A stretch of 64,000 bases of DNA from Halomonas denitrificans (GTDB lineage Bacteria; Pseudomonadota; Gammaproteobacteria; Pseudomonadales; Halomonadaceae), in contig NZ_PYVX01000001.1 in NCBI RefSeq assembly GCF_003056305.1, positions 496,001 to 560,000 on the forward strand, given 5' to 3'. The notes below the pieces were generated by a model. It was not told the origin of the DNA and made no database searches. It was given only the letters and a program-made list of their open reading frames with translations. This document shows positions 19,461 to 29,930 of this stretch, piece by piece. A program made the translations under genes and the position numbers. Each line of letters starts with the position of its first letter. The stretch's first letter is position 1.

Positions 19461-19795
19461 CCAGCAGCCAATCCCTTGATCAGCATCTCGCGCAGCCCGA
19501 GTTCGAGTCCCCGACCTCCGGCGAGCTCGCCGACCTGCGCGACACCGCCCGCCCGGCCCCCCAGGACGACCGCCCGCTGCGCGAGGCCGTCGAGGCCTCC
19601 CTGGCGCGCTACTTCGATCATCTCGACGGCTCCAGCGTCACCGACCTCTACGCCATGGTGATGGCCGAGGTCGAGGCGCCGCTGCTGGCCTCGGTGCTCG
19701 AGCACACCCAGGGCAACCAGACCCGTGCCGCCGAGATGCTCGGCCTCAACCGCGGCACGCTGCGCAAGAAGCTCAAGCAGTACGGCCTGATCTGA
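19457..19795 (+). CDS. fis: DNA-binding nucleoid protein Fis
   Basis: Small nucleoid-associated protein that bends DNA and activates rRNA and tRNA promoters in fast growth. 112 aa, slightly longer than the E. coli protein (98), with an extra acidic N-terminal stretch. The C-terminal helix-turn-helix ([19 protein letters not shown]) is very well conserved. It starts in an ATGA overlap with dusB, so translation is coupled. A hairpin terminator lies just after the stop. Confidence 0.95.
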   Translation: MTSSQSLDQHLAQPEFESPTSGELADLRDTARPAPQDDRPLREAVEASLARYFDHLDGSSVTDLYAMVMAEVEAPLLASVLEHTQGNQTRAAEMLGLNRGTLRKKLKQYGLI

Positions 19796-19806
19796 ACGGT
19801 CCATCC

Positions 19807-19836
19807 GGGGAGCCCGTGCGGCTCCCCGCGCGTTTT
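19807..19836 (+). terminator. Rho-independent terminator after fis
   Basis: An 8-bp stem (19807-19814 with 19820-19827) and 5-nt loop are followed by GCGCG and TTTT at 19833-19836, before purH. Confidence 0.65.
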
Positions 19837-19889
19837 CGCCGCCCCTTCGCAACCCGTGTCAGCCTGACCATCGACAGAGAGTGACTCCC

Positions 19890-21470
<1,581 letters not shown>

Positions 21471-21480
21471 GCGGCGCGAC

Positions 21481-21505
21481 ACGGCGGGGACTCTCCCGCC
21501 GTTTT
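21481..21505 (+). terminator. Terminator after purH
   Basis: An 8-bp stem (21481-21488 with 21495-21502), 6-nt loop and TTTT tail begin 10 nt after the purH stop. Confidence 0.75.
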
Positions 21506-21519
21506 CTCGAGTGCTGATA

Positions 21520-21556
21520 AAAAACCCCGCCGGGCTCAGCGCCCGGCGGGGTTTTT
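21520..21556. terminator. Strong bidirectional terminator between purH and gabD
   Basis: A 16-bp perfect inverted repeat (21520-21535 with 21541-21556) that begins with five A and ends with five T, so it works on both strands. It ends the convergent gabD transcript from the other side. Confidence 0.88.
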
Positions 21557-21597
21557 CGTGGGCGACGCCGGTGAGCCGACGTCGCCGCCTCGGTCTC

Positions 21598-23055
21598 TTA
21601 GCCGAGGTCGAAGCAGAGGTACTTGGTCTCGAGGAACTCGTCGAGACCCTGGTGGCCGCCCTCGCGGCCGAGCCCCGAGGCCTTGACCCCGCCGAAGGGC
21701 GCGGCGGCGTTGGAGATCAGGCCGGTGTTGATGCCCACCATGCCGTACTCCAGGGCGTCGGCGACCCGCCAGACGCGACCCAGGTCGCGAGAGTAGAAGT
21801 AGGAGGCCAGGCCGTACTCGGTGTCGTTGGCCATGCGCACGGCCTCCTCCTCGTCGTCGAAGGGGAACACCGCCGCCAGCGGGCCGAAGGTCTCCTCGCG
21901 GGCCACCTTCATCCGGTCATGGGCGAAGCTGATCAGGGTCGGCGAGAAGAAGTTGCCGCCCAGCGGGTGCGGATGGCCGCCCAGCAGCAGCTCCGCGCCC
22001 TGGTCCACGGCGTCGTGGACGTGCTCGCTGACCTTGGCCACCGCGTTCTCGTCGATCAGCGGGCCGATGTTGACGCCGCCCTCGGTGCCGTTGCCCACCT
22101 TGAGCTCGCTGTTCATGGCCACCGCCAGCTTCTCGCAGAAGGCGTTGACGACGCTGGACTGCACCAGGAAGCGGTTGGTGCAGACGCAGGTCTGGCCGGC
22201 GTTGCGGAACTTGGCGGCCATGGCGCCCTCCACCGCGGCGTCCAGGTCGGCATCCTCGAAAACGATGAAGGGGGCGTTGCCGCCGAGCTCCAGGGAGATC
22301 TTCTGGATGTGCTGGGAGGCCTGGGACATCAGCTGGCGCCCCACCTCGGTGGAGCCGGTGAAGGTGATCTTGCGCACCAGCGGCGACTCGGTCATGGCCG
22401 CGGCGATCTCCGAGGCGCGCCCGGGCACCACGTTGAACACGCCGCGCGGCACGCCGGCCCGCTCGGCGAGCTTGGCCAGGGCGGTGGCGGAGAACGGGGT
22501 CTGGCTGGCCGGCTTGACCACGATGGTGCAGCCCGCGGCCAGCGCCGCGCCGGCCTTGCGGGTGATCATCGCCGCCGGGAAGTTCCAGGGCGTGATGGCT
22601 CCCACCACGCCGACCGGCTGCTTGGTGACCACGATCCGCTGGTTGGACTTGGCGGCCGGCACGGTGTCGCCATAGACGCGCCGAGCCTCCTCGGCGAACC
22701 AGCGCAGGAAGCTCGCCGCGTAGGCGATCTCGCCGGCGGCCTCCTTGAGCGGCTTGCCCTGCTCGTAGGTCATCAGCATGGCGAGGTCGTCCTGATGCTC
22801 CATCATCAGGTCGTGCCACTTCATCAGGATGTCGGCGCGCTCCAGGGCGGTGAGCGCCTTCCAGCTCGGCAGGGCGGCGTCCGCCGCGTCGATGGCCCGC
22901 TCGGTCTCCGCACGCCCCAGGCGCGGCACGTTGCCCATCGACTCGCCGGTGGCCGGATTGAGCACATCGATCTGCTCGCCGCTGTCGGCGGCGACCCAGC
23001 TGCCGTCGATATAGGCGAAGGGGCAATAGAGCTGCGTTTCCTTGAGGGCTTGCAT
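21598..23055 (-). CDS. gabD: NAD(P)-dependent succinate-semialdehyde dehydrogenase
   Basis: Oxidises succinate semialdehyde to succinate, feeding GABA-type carbon into the TCA cycle. 485 aa from the ATG with an AGGAG site; the 26 codons upstream are not protein-like. Aldehyde dehydrogenase landmarks: TPWNFPAAMITRK (about 155-167), TGSTEVG (233-239), catalytic Glu256 in ELGG, catalytic Cys290 in GQTC. The best match by eye is the GabD type, but other short-chain semialdehydes are possible. No gabT is beside it. Confidence 0.88.
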   Translation of the reverse strand: MQALKETQLYCPFAYIDGSWVAADSGEQIDVLNPATGESMGNVPRLGRAETERAIDAADAALPSWKALTALERADILMKWHDLMMEHQDDLAMLMTYEQGKPLKEAAGEIAYAASFLRWFAEEARRVYGDTVPAAKSNQRIVVTKQPVGVVGAITPWNFPAAMITRKAGAALAAGCTIVVKPASQTPFSATALAKLAERAGVPRGVFNVVPGRASEIAAAMTESPLVRKITFTGSTEVGRQLMSQASQHIQKISLELGGNAPFIVFEDADLDAAVEGAMAAKFRNAGQTCVCTNRFLVQSSVVNAFCEKLAVAMNSELKVGNGTEGGVNIGPLIDENAVAKVSEHVHDAVDQGAELLLGGHPHPLGGNFFSPTLISFAHDRMKVAREETFGPLAAVFPFDDEEEAVRMANDTEYGLASYFYSRDLGRVWRVADALEYGMVGINTGLISNAAAPFGGVKASGLGREGGHQGLDEFLETKYLCFDLG

Positions 23056-23161
23056 GGTCGTCTCCTGCCGCGAACGCGGCCTCTTGTCGGTTTTCCCCCA
23101 TGCTAAGCGCAAAGCCCCCGGTGTACCAACCACCGGGGGCCTTCTCGATCAACGCGAGGCG

Positions 23162-23572
23162 TCACTGCGGACGGCGAGGCTCGCGGGAATCGGACAGCGT
23201 GATCGAGACCGAGTCGGAGAAGCGCAGCGCGTGGGGCTTGTCGATCTCCACCTGGGCGGTGAGCACCTGCTCGTGGCCCATGATCAGGTCCAGCACCTCG
23301 CGGGTCATCCGCTCGAGCAGCAGGAAGCGATGATCCTCGACCAGGGCGATCACCTCCTTGGTGATGGTCCGGTAGTTCAGGGCCTGCTCGATGTGGTTGA
23401 ACTCGACGGCCTTGTCGGCGCGATAGCGAATCACCGCGTTGATCACCACGTCCTGACGGTTCCTGATCTCGTCATCCTTGATGCCGATGTGCGTGCGCAG
23501 GCGCAGGTTCTTGATGCGGATCGTGGCCAGGTCGTGGTCGAAGTGCTGATCGCCCAGGGCGTGAATCGGCAT
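23162..23572 (-). CDS. folX: Dihydroneopterin triphosphate 2'-epimerase FolX
   Basis: Epimerises dihydroneopterin triphosphate to dihydromonapterin triphosphate, the branch toward tetrahydromonapterin. 136 aa. The core [18 protein letters not shown] and the [16 protein letters not shown] segment are FolX-like rather than FolB-like. It lies 22 nt downstream of folE, which makes its precursor, so the pair is one operon. Tetrahydromonapterin is the cofactor of phenylalanine hydroxylase in pseudomonads. Confidence 0.9.
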   Translation of the reverse strand: MPIHALGDQHFDHDLATIRIKNLRLRTHIGIKDDEIRNRQDVVINAVIRYRADKAVEFNHIEQALNYRTITKEVIALVEDHRFLLLERMTREVLDLIMGHEQVLTAQVEIDKPHALRFSDSVSITLSDSREPRRPQ

Positions 23573-23594
23573 GGCGTGGCTCCTTGCGGGACAA

Positions 23595-24152
23595 TCAGCG
23601 TCCGTTGACCAGGGTGAGGAACTCCTGGCGGGTGCTCGGCTTCTCGCGGAAGGCGCCGAGCATCACCGAGGAGGTCATGCTGGAGTTCTGCTTCTCGACC
23701 CCGCGCATCATCATGCACAGGTGGCGCGCCTCGATCACCACCGCCACGCCGCGCGCATCGGTCACCTGCTGGACCGCCTCGGCGATCTGGCGGGTCAGGT
23801 TCTCCTGGATCTGCATGCGCCGGGCGTACATGTCGACGATGCGGGCGAACTTGGAGAGCCCCAGCACCTTGCCGCTGGGCAGGTAGGCGATGTGGCACTT
23901 GCCGATGAACGGCAGCAGGTGGTGCTCGCACATCGAGTAGAGCTCGATGTCCTTGACCAGCACCATCTCGTCGGTCTCCGACTCGAACACTGCGCCGTTG
24001 ATGATCTCCTCCAGCGACTGGGTGTAGCCGCGATTGAGGAACTGCATCGCCTTGGCGGCGCGCTTGGGCGTGTCGCGCAGGCCCTCGCGCTCGGGGTTCT
24101 CGCCGAGCTCTTGGATGATGTGGCGATAGTGATTGGCGAGTTCTTCGGTCAT
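23595..24152 (-). CDS. folE: GTP cyclohydrolase I (zinc type)
   Basis: First step of pterin and folate synthesis: GTP to 7,8-dihydroneopterin triphosphate. 185 aa. Zinc ligands are intact (Cys75 and His78 in CEHHLLP, Cys146 in LCMMM), as are QENLTRQIA and [10 protein letters not shown]. It heads folE-folX. The promoter carries a symmetric operator of the light-responsive LitR type (24224-24259), so expression may respond to blue light. Confidence 0.95.
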   Translation of the reverse strand: MTEELANHYRHIIQELGENPEREGLRDTPKRAAKAMQFLNRGYTQSLEEIINGAVFESETDEMVLVKDIELYSMCEHHLLPFIGKCHIAYLPSGKVLGLSKFARIVDMYARRMQIQENLTRQIAEAVQQVTDARGVAVVIEARHLCMMMRGVEKQNSSMTSSVMLGAFREKPSTRQEFLTLVNGR

Positions 24153-24223
24153 GGTCAGGCCCCGTGGCAGAGTCGGTATCCGGCGTGTCGATGGTGGGAA
24201 GCCCGGCCATCACGCTTACATCG

Positions 24224-24259
24224 TGTACAGAAGATATACAAGATAAACATCCTGTACAA
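24224..24259 (-). promoter_or_regulatory. folE promoter with LitR-type operator
   Basis: On the minus strand a -35 TTGTAC (24259-24254) and a -10 TATCTT (24236-24231) are 17 nt apart. The promoter is covered by TATACA (24235-24240), 12 nt, then TGTACA (24253-24258), which fits the T(G/A)TACA-N12-TGTA(C/T)A pattern I recall for class II LitR regulators in Pseudomonas putida. A further TGTACA half-site is at 24224-24229. The binding protein is not in this window. Confidence 0.65.
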
Positions 24260-24440
24260 CTAGAGAATCCAGGAACTCGATATTCTAGCGCATGACGACC
24301 GCCGACGCAGGCCGGCGGCGCGGCGGCCAGTGACATCGTGTCGCGGCCGTCGCCCTCCCCCCAGGGCTGCCGGGTGGGCCGCCCTGTGGTAGGCTATGGG
24401 CTGCTTCATGCTGCGCCCAAGTCACCCTCGAGAGCCCGAC

Positions 24441-25007
24441 ATGATCAAGACCCCTGCCTCTCTTCTGCTGATGGCCGCTGCCCTGGCGGTACCGTCCCTG
24501 GCCATGAGCGATACCCTCGAGCTGCCCACCGATGCGACCCTCGACGTCCAGGTCATCGACACCCTGACGCTCAGCGCCCAGGAGCCGGCCCGTGACGACC
24601 TGGTCATCCACCCGGTCGCCGGCGGCAGCGCCTCCCACACCCTGCCGGAATACTGCGTGCTGGTCGGCAACGCCCGCCTCGACGGCGAGCGCATCCGCCT
24701 GACCACCGAGGCCCTGACCTGCATCGAGACCGACGGCAGCGAGAGCGAGATCTACAGCGGCGAACTCTCCGCCGCCGCCTACGGCGCCGACGGCGACTTC
24801 GGCATCCCGGCCTGCCAGGACGGCGAGTGCCGCCTGACGCCGCAGCAGACCTTCCAGCTGCGCCTGGCCAGCGACCTCTCCATCGAGCAGCAGGCCAACC
24901 CGGCGGCCGAGATCAACGCGCAGCGCCGCCGGGGGGAAGGCGCCGCCGCTCCCACGCCCGCCGAGACCCCCACGCCCGCCGAGACCCCGGCCCCCGGCGA
25001 CGACTGA
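24441..25007 (+). CDS. Exported protein of unknown function
   Basis: 188 aa. A clear signal peptide (MIKTPASLLLMAAALAVPSLA, cleavage after about residue 21-23) leads to a mature protein of about 165 residues that is acidic and contains two Cys pairs (EYCV/LTCI and ACQDGECRL) that could form disulfides in the periplasm. The tail is a repeat of TPAE/TPTP/TPAP, probably disordered. Monocistronic, with a terminator after it. I do not recognise the family. Confidence 0.7.
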   Translation: MIKTPASLLLMAAALAVPSLAMSDTLELPTDATLDVQVIDTLTLSAQEPARDDLVIHPVAGGSASHTLPEYCVLVGNARLDGERIRLTTEALTCIETDGSESEIYSGELSAAAYGADGDFGIPACQDGECRLTPQQTFQLRLASDLSIEQQANPAAEINAQRRRGEGAAAPTPAETPTPAETPAPGDD

Positions 25008-25033
25008 GCGCCTCCCGGCCCCTCGCCCGCCCA

Positions 25034-25061
25034 CAGGACGCACCCCTCGGGGTGCGTCCTG
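25034..25061. terminator. Terminator after the exported protein gene
   Basis: A 13-bp perfect stem (25034-25046 with 25049-25061) with a minimal loop, then GCGTTCT. It lies between this gene and convergent srkA. Confidence 0.7.
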
Positions 25062-25087
25062 CGTTCTGAGCCCTCGATTTCTCCCGC

Positions 25088-26074
25088 TCAGGCCAGCCAG
25101 CGAGGCCCCGTCTCCAGCACCTGGCGCTGCTGCTCGAGCAGGCGCAGGTGGCCATCCCAGTAGCCGGCATCGGCCAGCCACGGGAAGGCCTGCGGAAAGG
25201 CCGGGTCCTCCCAGCGGTCCACCAGCCAGGCACTGTGGCGCAGCAGGCGCAGGGTGCGCAGCGGCTCCACCAGGGCCAGCTCCCGGCGCTCGAACTCGCG
25301 GTGCTGCTCGTAGCCCTCGAGCACCTCCGAGAGCTGCATCTGGCGCTCGCCCTCCTCCTGGGCGGTGAACAGCATCCACAGGTCCTGGATCGCGGGTGCC
25401 ATCAGGCAGTCGTCGAAGTCGACCAGGGCGAAGTGCTCGTCCCGACCGAGCACGTTGCCGATATGGCAGTCGCCCTGCACGCGCAGCATCGGCCCCAGCT
25501 CCTCGGCATGGGCGGCGAGCCGGGCATGCAGCGCCTCGCAAATGCGCAGGTAGGCGGGGCGCTGGCGGCGGTCGAGCCAGCGGCTCGCCAGCACCTTGTC
25601 GCGGGCCTCGAGCACCATGCCGTCGAGATCCAGCGTGCGACGATGGGCGAAGCGCCCCCGCTCGCCCACCGCATGCACCGCGCCGATCAGCTCGCCGAGG
25701 GCGAACAGGTGGGTCGGGTTCTCCAGCTCCGGCGCCTGGCCCGGCAGGTGCGGGAAGAGCGTGAAGCGAAAGCCCTCGGCGCGATGCAGGCTCTCGCCGG
25801 CCGCGTCCCGCCAGGGCGCGGCCACGGCCACCCCGGCCTCGGCCAGCTCGGCCAGGAAGTCGTGCTCCTCGCGGATCTGGGCATCGCTCCAGCGCTCGGG
25901 GCGGTAGAACTTCACCACCCAGCGGCGGCGCTCGTCGTCGTGCACCAGGAAGACCCGGTTCTCGTAGCTGTTGAGGGTGAAGGGCTCCCCGGGCAGCCAG
26001 AAGCCGAGCGACTCCACCGCCGCCACGACCCGGGCGGGCGAGAGATCGGCGAAGGGATGGGATCTGGTCTCCAT
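25088..26074 (-). CDS. srkA: Stress response kinase SrkA (YihE family)
   Basis: Aminoglycoside-phosphotransferase-fold protein kinase that in E. coli protects against MazF-mediated death under stress. 328 aa from the ATG at 26074; a TTG five codons upstream is possible. Visible motifs: SYENRVFLV near the start, VVKFYRPERW (ATP lysine), the catalytic GDCHIGNVL and metal-binding LVDFDDCLMAP. Monocistronic, downstream of comF. Confidence 0.9.
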   Translation of the reverse strand: METRSHPFADLSPARVVAAVESLGFWLPGEPFTLNSYENRVFLVHDDERRRWVVKFYRPERWSDAQIREEHDFLAELAEAGVAVAAPWRDAAGESLHRAEGFRFTLFPHLPGQAPELENPTHLFALGELIGAVHAVGERGRFAHRRTLDLDGMVLEARDKVLASRWLDRRQRPAYLRICEALHARLAAHAEELGPMLRVQGDCHIGNVLGRDEHFALVDFDDCLMAPAIQDLWMLFTAQEEGERQMQLSEVLEGYEQHREFERRELALVEPLRTLRLLRHSAWLVDRWEDPAFPQAFPWLADAGYWDGHLRLLEQQRQVLETGPRWLA

Positions 26075-26135
26075 GGAGGGCTCCGGCAAGCGTAAAGAGC
26101 CCCACTCTACCAGAGCCCGGATACCAGAGCCCGGA

Positions 26136-26837
26136 TCAGCGGTCGTGAAGGGGCGTGCGCGCCACCGACCAGGCGACCACCTCCCGGGCGCCGGCCCGGC
26201 GACAGGCCACGGCCAGCGCCTCCAGGGTCGCGCCGGTGGTCATCACGTCGTCGACCAGCGCCACGCGCCCGGGCAGGCCCGCCGGCACGCCGAAGGCCGC
26301 GCGCAGGTTGGCACGCCGCTCGCCGCGATCCAGGCCGCGCTGGCTGGGCGTGTCGCGCAGGCGCACCGCGCGCACCAGCGGGCGGTCGAGCCGCCGAGCC
26401 AGGCGCCTCGCGAGCCAGCGCGCCTGGTCGAAGCCGCGCTCCCGGGCGCGGCGCGGATGCAGCGGCACCGCCACCAGCGCCTCGGGCCAGGCTCGCTCGT
26501 CCGGCGTGAGCCCCGCCACCAGCAGCTCGAGCAGCAAGCTTCCGGCCCGCGGCGAGGCATCGAACTTGAAGCGCTGCACCAGGCCCGCCACCTCATCGGC
26601 ATAGCGCAGCGGCACCTTCGCCCGGTCGAACGCCGGGGGCCGGCGCAGGCAGCGCCCGCAGCGCAGCCCCGCCTGGGCCGGCGGCTGGGGTTCGCCGCAG
26701 CCGTCACAGGCCGGCCGGTTCCAGGGCAGCCCCGCGAAACAGGCCACACACCACGGCGCCTCGTCCGGCAGCGGCGCCAGGCAGAAGACGCAGCGCCCGG
26801 GCAGGGCCCGGCGCAGCCAGCCGTCAACCCGGCTCAT
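26136..26837 (-). CDS. comF: ComF family phosphoribosyltransferase-like protein
   Basis: 233 aa. An N-terminal double zinc ribbon with CxxC pairs (CVFC, CVAC, CDGC, CGRC) is followed by a phosphoribosyltransferase domain whose PRPP loop is [14 protein letters not shown]. ComF proteins take part in DNA uptake in naturally competent bacteria. In Pseudomonas-type genomes the gene (gntX/comF) always lies divergent to bioB, as here. The start was taken at MSRVDGW; the long upstream extension in frame is antisense to bioB and rejected. An ATG five codons earlier is possible. Confidence 0.88.
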   Translation of the reverse strand: MSRVDGWLRRALPGRCVFCLAPLPDEAPWCVACFAGLPWNRPACDGCGEPQPPAQAGLRCGRCLRRPPAFDRAKVPLRYADEVAGLVQRFKFDASPRAGSLLLELLVAGLTPDERAWPEALVAVPLHPRRARERGFDQARWLARRLARRLDRPLVRAVRLRDTPSQRGLDRGERRANLRAAFGVPAGLPGRVALVDDVMTTGATLEALAVACRRAGAREVVAWSVARTPLHDR

Positions 26838-26845
26838 TCTCGCGG

Positions 26846-26908
26846 TTGACATGACCGCCGCAGGCCTTAGGCTATCCGTCAACCTCGATATCCACGCCAA
26901 GTTGACCA
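26846..26908 (+). promoter_or_regulatory. bioB promoter and BirA-like biotin operator
   Basis: A perfect -35 TTGACA at 26846-26851 is followed by weak -10 candidates near 26867-26873. Just downstream GTCAACC (26878-26884) and AGTTGAC (26900-26906) form an inverted pair with 15 nt between, the geometry of the E. coli BirA site (TTGTAAACC-N15-GGTTTACAA). The bases differ slightly, so this is a likely biotin-repressor site by shape and position. Confidence 0.55.
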
Positions 26909-26922
26909 TAAGCGAGCCCGCC

Positions 26923-28053
26923 ATGCCTGCCGCGTCCCAAGAATCCCGCCCCGACTCCCAGACCCTAGCCACGCTCGGCGAGGTCCGCCACGACTGGTCG
27001 CTCGAGGAGATCGAGGCGCTCTTCGCCCTGCCCTTCAACGACCTGCTGTTCCGCGCCCAGCAGGTGCACCGGGCCCACTTCGAGGCCAACGCCGTGCAGG
27101 TCTCCACCCTGCTCTCCATCAAGACCGGCGCCTGCCCCGAGGACTGCAAGTACTGCCCGCAGTCGGGCCACTACAACACCGGGCTCGGCAAGGAGAAGCT
27201 GCTGGAGATCGAGAAGGTGGTCGAACAGGCACGCGCCGCCCAGGAGGCCGGGGCCAGCCGCTTCTGCATGGGCGCGGCCTGGAAGAGCCCGAGGGAGCGT
27301 GACCTCGAGGTGGTGCTGGAGATGGTGCGCCGGGTCAAGGCGCTGGGGCTCGAGACCTGCATGACCCTCGGCATGGTCGACGGCGACCAGGCGGGCCGGC
27401 TGGCCGAGGCCGGGCTCGACTACTACAACCACAACCTCGATACCTCGCCGGAGTACTACGGCGAGATCATCACCACCCGCACCTACGCCGACCGCCTGGA
27501 GACCCTGGGCAACGTGCGCCAGGCCGGCATGAAGGTCTGCTCGGGCGGCATCCTCGGCATGGGCGAGGCGCCCCGCGACCGCGCCGCCCTGCTCCAGCAG
27601 CTGGTCAGGCTCGAGCCGCACCCGGAGTCGGTGCCGATCAACATGCTGGTCAAGGTGCCCGGCACGCCACTCGAGGACGTCGAGGATCTGGACCCCATCG
27701 AGTACGTGCGCGCCATCGCCGTGGCCCGCATCCTGATGCCGAAGAGCCACGTGCGCCTCTCCGCCGGCCGCGAGCAGATGGATGACGCCACCCAGGCGCT
27801 GGCCTTCCTGGCCGGGGCCAACTCGATCTTCTACGGCGACACCCTGCTGACCACCGGCAACCCCCAGGTGGAGAAGGACCGCGCGCTCTTCGACCGGCTC
27901 GGCCTGCACCCCGAGCGCCGGGAGACCTGCACCGACGAGGTCGGCCAGCAGGCCGCCCTGGCGGCCGCGCTCGAGGCCAGCGCCGTGCGCCAGGCCGCGA
28001 CGGCCCAGGAGGCCGCGGCCAGCCGGCTCGCCTACGACGCCGCCCAGGCCTGA
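26923..28053 (+). CDS. bioB: Biotin synthase
   Basis: Radical-SAM enzyme that inserts sulfur into dethiobiotin. 376 aa from MPAASQESR; the in-frame extension from 26851 runs through the operator and is not used. The Fe-S/SAM motif is Cys71-x3-Cys75-x2-Cys78 ([12 protein letters not shown]), with [17 protein letters not shown] and the final [13 protein letters not shown] loop ([14 protein letters not shown]). It heads bioB-F-H-C-D, spaced by 6 nt or overlapping. Confidence 0.96.
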   Translation: MPAASQESRPDSQTLATLGEVRHDWSLEEIEALFALPFNDLLFRAQQVHRAHFEANAVQVSTLLSIKTGACPEDCKYCPQSGHYNTGLGKEKLLEIEKVVEQARAAQEAGASRFCMGAAWKSPRERDLEVVLEMVRRVKALGLETCMTLGMVDGDQAGRLAEAGLDYYNHNLDTSPEYYGEIITTRTYADRLETLGNVRQAGMKVCSGGILGMGEAPRDRAALLQQLVRLEPHPESVPINMLVKVPGTPLEDVEDLDPIEYVRAIAVARILMPKSHVRLSAGREQMDDATQALAFLAGANSIFYGDTLLTTGNPQVEKDRALFDRLGLHPERRETCTDEVGQQAALAAALEASAVRQAATAQEAAASRLAYDAAQA

Positions 28054-28059
28054 CGCGCC

Positions 28060-29214
28060 ATGTCGGCTGCCTGGAGCACGCACCTTGCCGAGCGGGCCGC
28101 GACGCAGCGCGACGCCGGCCGCTGGCGGGCGCGCCGGACCCACAACCCCCGGGGACCGCTGCGCGACTTCGCCGGCAACGACTACCTGGGCCTGGCACGG
28201 GACCCGCGCCTGGCCGAGGCCCAGGCCGAGGGCGCGCGCCGCGACGGCGCCGGGGCCGGCGCCTCGCACCTGGTCAGCGGCCACCTCGCGGTCCACGAGG
28301 CGCTCGAGCAGCGCCTGGCCGCGCTGACCGGGCGCCCGGCGGCGCTGCTCTTCTCCACCGGCTACATGGCCAACCTCGGCACCCTGCAGGCGCTCTGCGA
28401 CGGCGAGACCCGGCTCTTCCAGGACCGCCTGAACCACGCCTCGCTGCTGGACGGCGGCCGGCTCTCGGGAGCCCGCTCGCGGCGCTTCCACCATCGGGAT
28501 CTTGACGACCTCGAGCGGCTGCTCGCCCGCTCGCCGGCCGACGGGCGCCGCCTGGTGGTCAGCGACGGGGTGTTCAGCATGGACGGCGACGTGGCCGACG
28601 TCGCCGGGCTCGCCGCGACCTGCGAGCGACACGACGCCTGGCTGATGATCGACGACGCCCACGGCCTCGGCGTGCTGGGCGAGCACGGCGACGGCTGCGC
28701 GGGCCGGGCCTTGGGCCCCGCGCGGGTGCCGGTGCTGGTCGGCACCCTGGGCAAGGCGCTGGGCTCCGCCGGCGCCTTCGTGGCCGGCAGCCAGGGGCTG
28801 ATCGACCACCTGATCCAGTTCGCCCGCCCCTACGTCTACACCACCGCCCAGCCCCCTGGGGTGGCCGCGGCGACCCTCGAGGCGCTCAGGCTGCTCGAGG
28901 CCGAGCCCGAGCGGCGCACGCGCCTGGCGACCCTGATCGCGCGCTTTCGCCGCGAGGCCGTCCGGCTCGGCCTGCCGCTTTCGCCATCCACCACGCCCAT
29001 CCAGCCCCTGGTGCTGGGCGACAGCGAGCGGGTGATGCGCTGGGCCGCCCGGCTGCGCGAACGCGAGATCATGGTCGGCGCCATTCGCGAGCCCACGGTG
29101 CCCCGCGGCGAGGCACGGCTGCGCATTACCCTGAGCGCGGCCCACCGCGACGAGGATCTGGAGGCGCTGCTCGAGGCCCTGGCCGCCCTGCACGCCGAGG
29201 AGGTGCCCGCATGA
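28060..29214 (+). CDS. bioF: 8-amino-7-oxononanoate synthase
   Basis: PLP enzyme condensing pimeloyl-ACP with L-alanine. 384 aa, usual length. The PLP lysine is Lys232 in GTLGKALGSAG; the aspartate that holds the pyridine ring is in MIDDAHGLGV (about 196-205). It starts 6 nt after bioB and its stop overlaps the bioH start (ATGA). Confidence 0.95.
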   Translation: MSAAWSTHLAERAATQRDAGRWRARRTHNPRGPLRDFAGNDYLGLARDPRLAEAQAEGARRDGAGAGASHLVSGHLAVHEALEQRLAALTGRPAALLFSTGYMANLGTLQALCDGETRLFQDRLNHASLLDGGRLSGARSRRFHHRDLDDLERLLARSPADGRRLVVSDGVFSMDGDVADVAGLAATCERHDAWLMIDDAHGLGVLGEHGDGCAGRALGPARVPVLVGTLGKALGSAGAFVAGSQGLIDHLIQFARPYVYTTAQPPGVAAATLEALRLLEAEPERRTRLATLIARFRREAVRLGLPLSPSTTPIQPLVLGDSERVMRWAARLREREIMVGAIREPTVPRGEARLRITLSAAHRDEDLEALLEALAALHAEEVPA

Positions 29215-29930
29215 GCCGGCTCGTCCTGCTCTCCGGCTGGGGCTGCGATGCGCGCCTCTGGCAGCCGCTCGCCGAATACTGGCCTGGTCGTCGAGAGGAG
29301 AAGGTCGAGGTCTCCGCACCCGACTGGCCCGGCTACGGCAGTCGCCCCGCCCTGGAGGACCCCGAGGATCTCGCCGCCCTGGCCGAGGCGATGGCCGAGG
29401 ACCTTCCGGCCGAGGCCGTCTGGGTCGGCTGGTCCCTGGGGGGCCTGCTCGCCGCGGCCCTGCTCGACCACCTGCCCGCCCCCCGCGGCCTGGTGCTGCT
29501 CGGCATGGGGGCGCGCTTCTGCGACCCCGAGGGCATCACGCCGGAGGCGCTGGCGACCTTTCGCGATGCCTTTCGCCGCGACCCGGAGGCCACGCGCGCC
29601 CACTTCCTGCGCTGGCAGCTGCGCGGCGAGCCCTCGCCCCGGGCCGCCCATCGCCGGCTGCTCGAGCTGCTGGGGCCCGATCCCGCCGCCCCGCCGGCGA
29701 CCCTGGCGGCGGGGCTCGGGCAGCTGGCCGAGCTCGACAACGCCGAGCGCCTCGCCGACGCGCCCTGTCCGGTGTGGCGCGTCTCCGGCGAGCAGGATCC
29801 GCTGCTGGCCCCGTCGGCCCGCGAGGCGGCAGACATTCGCCTCGCCGAGGCGGGTCACGCCCCGATGCTGAGCCAGCCCCGGGCGCTGGCGGAGTGCCTG
29901 GCCGCCGTCGCCCTGGAGCCCGCATCATGA
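29211..29930 (+). CDS. bioH: Pimeloyl-ACP methyl ester carboxylesterase BioH
   Basis: Removes the methyl ester that BioC placed on the malonyl starter, freeing pimeloyl-ACP for BioF. 239 aa alpha/beta hydrolase: LLSGWGCDARLW near the start (oxyanion region), nucleophile Ser75 in GWSLGG, Asp in SGEQDPLL and His in EAGHAPML. Overlaps bioF by 4 nt and bioC by 4 nt. Its presence in the operon shows the BioC/BioH route to pimelate. Confidence 0.92.
   Translation: MSRLVLLSGWGCDARLWQPLAEYWPGRREEKVEVSAPDWPGYGSRPALEDPEDLAALAEAMAEDLPAEAVWVGWSLGGLLAAALLDHLPAPRGLVLLGMGARFCDPEGITPEALATFRDAFRRDPEATRAHFLRWQLRGEPSPRAAHRRLLELLGPDPAAPPATLAAGLGQLAELDNAERLADAPCPVWRVSGEQDPLLAPSAREAADIRLAEAGHAPMLSQPRALAECLAAVALEPAS

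Noticed and set aside
26838-27149. N-terminal extension of comF into bioB
   Set aside because: Antisense to the start and operator of bioB; the zinc-ribbon start at 26837 is the natural N-terminus.
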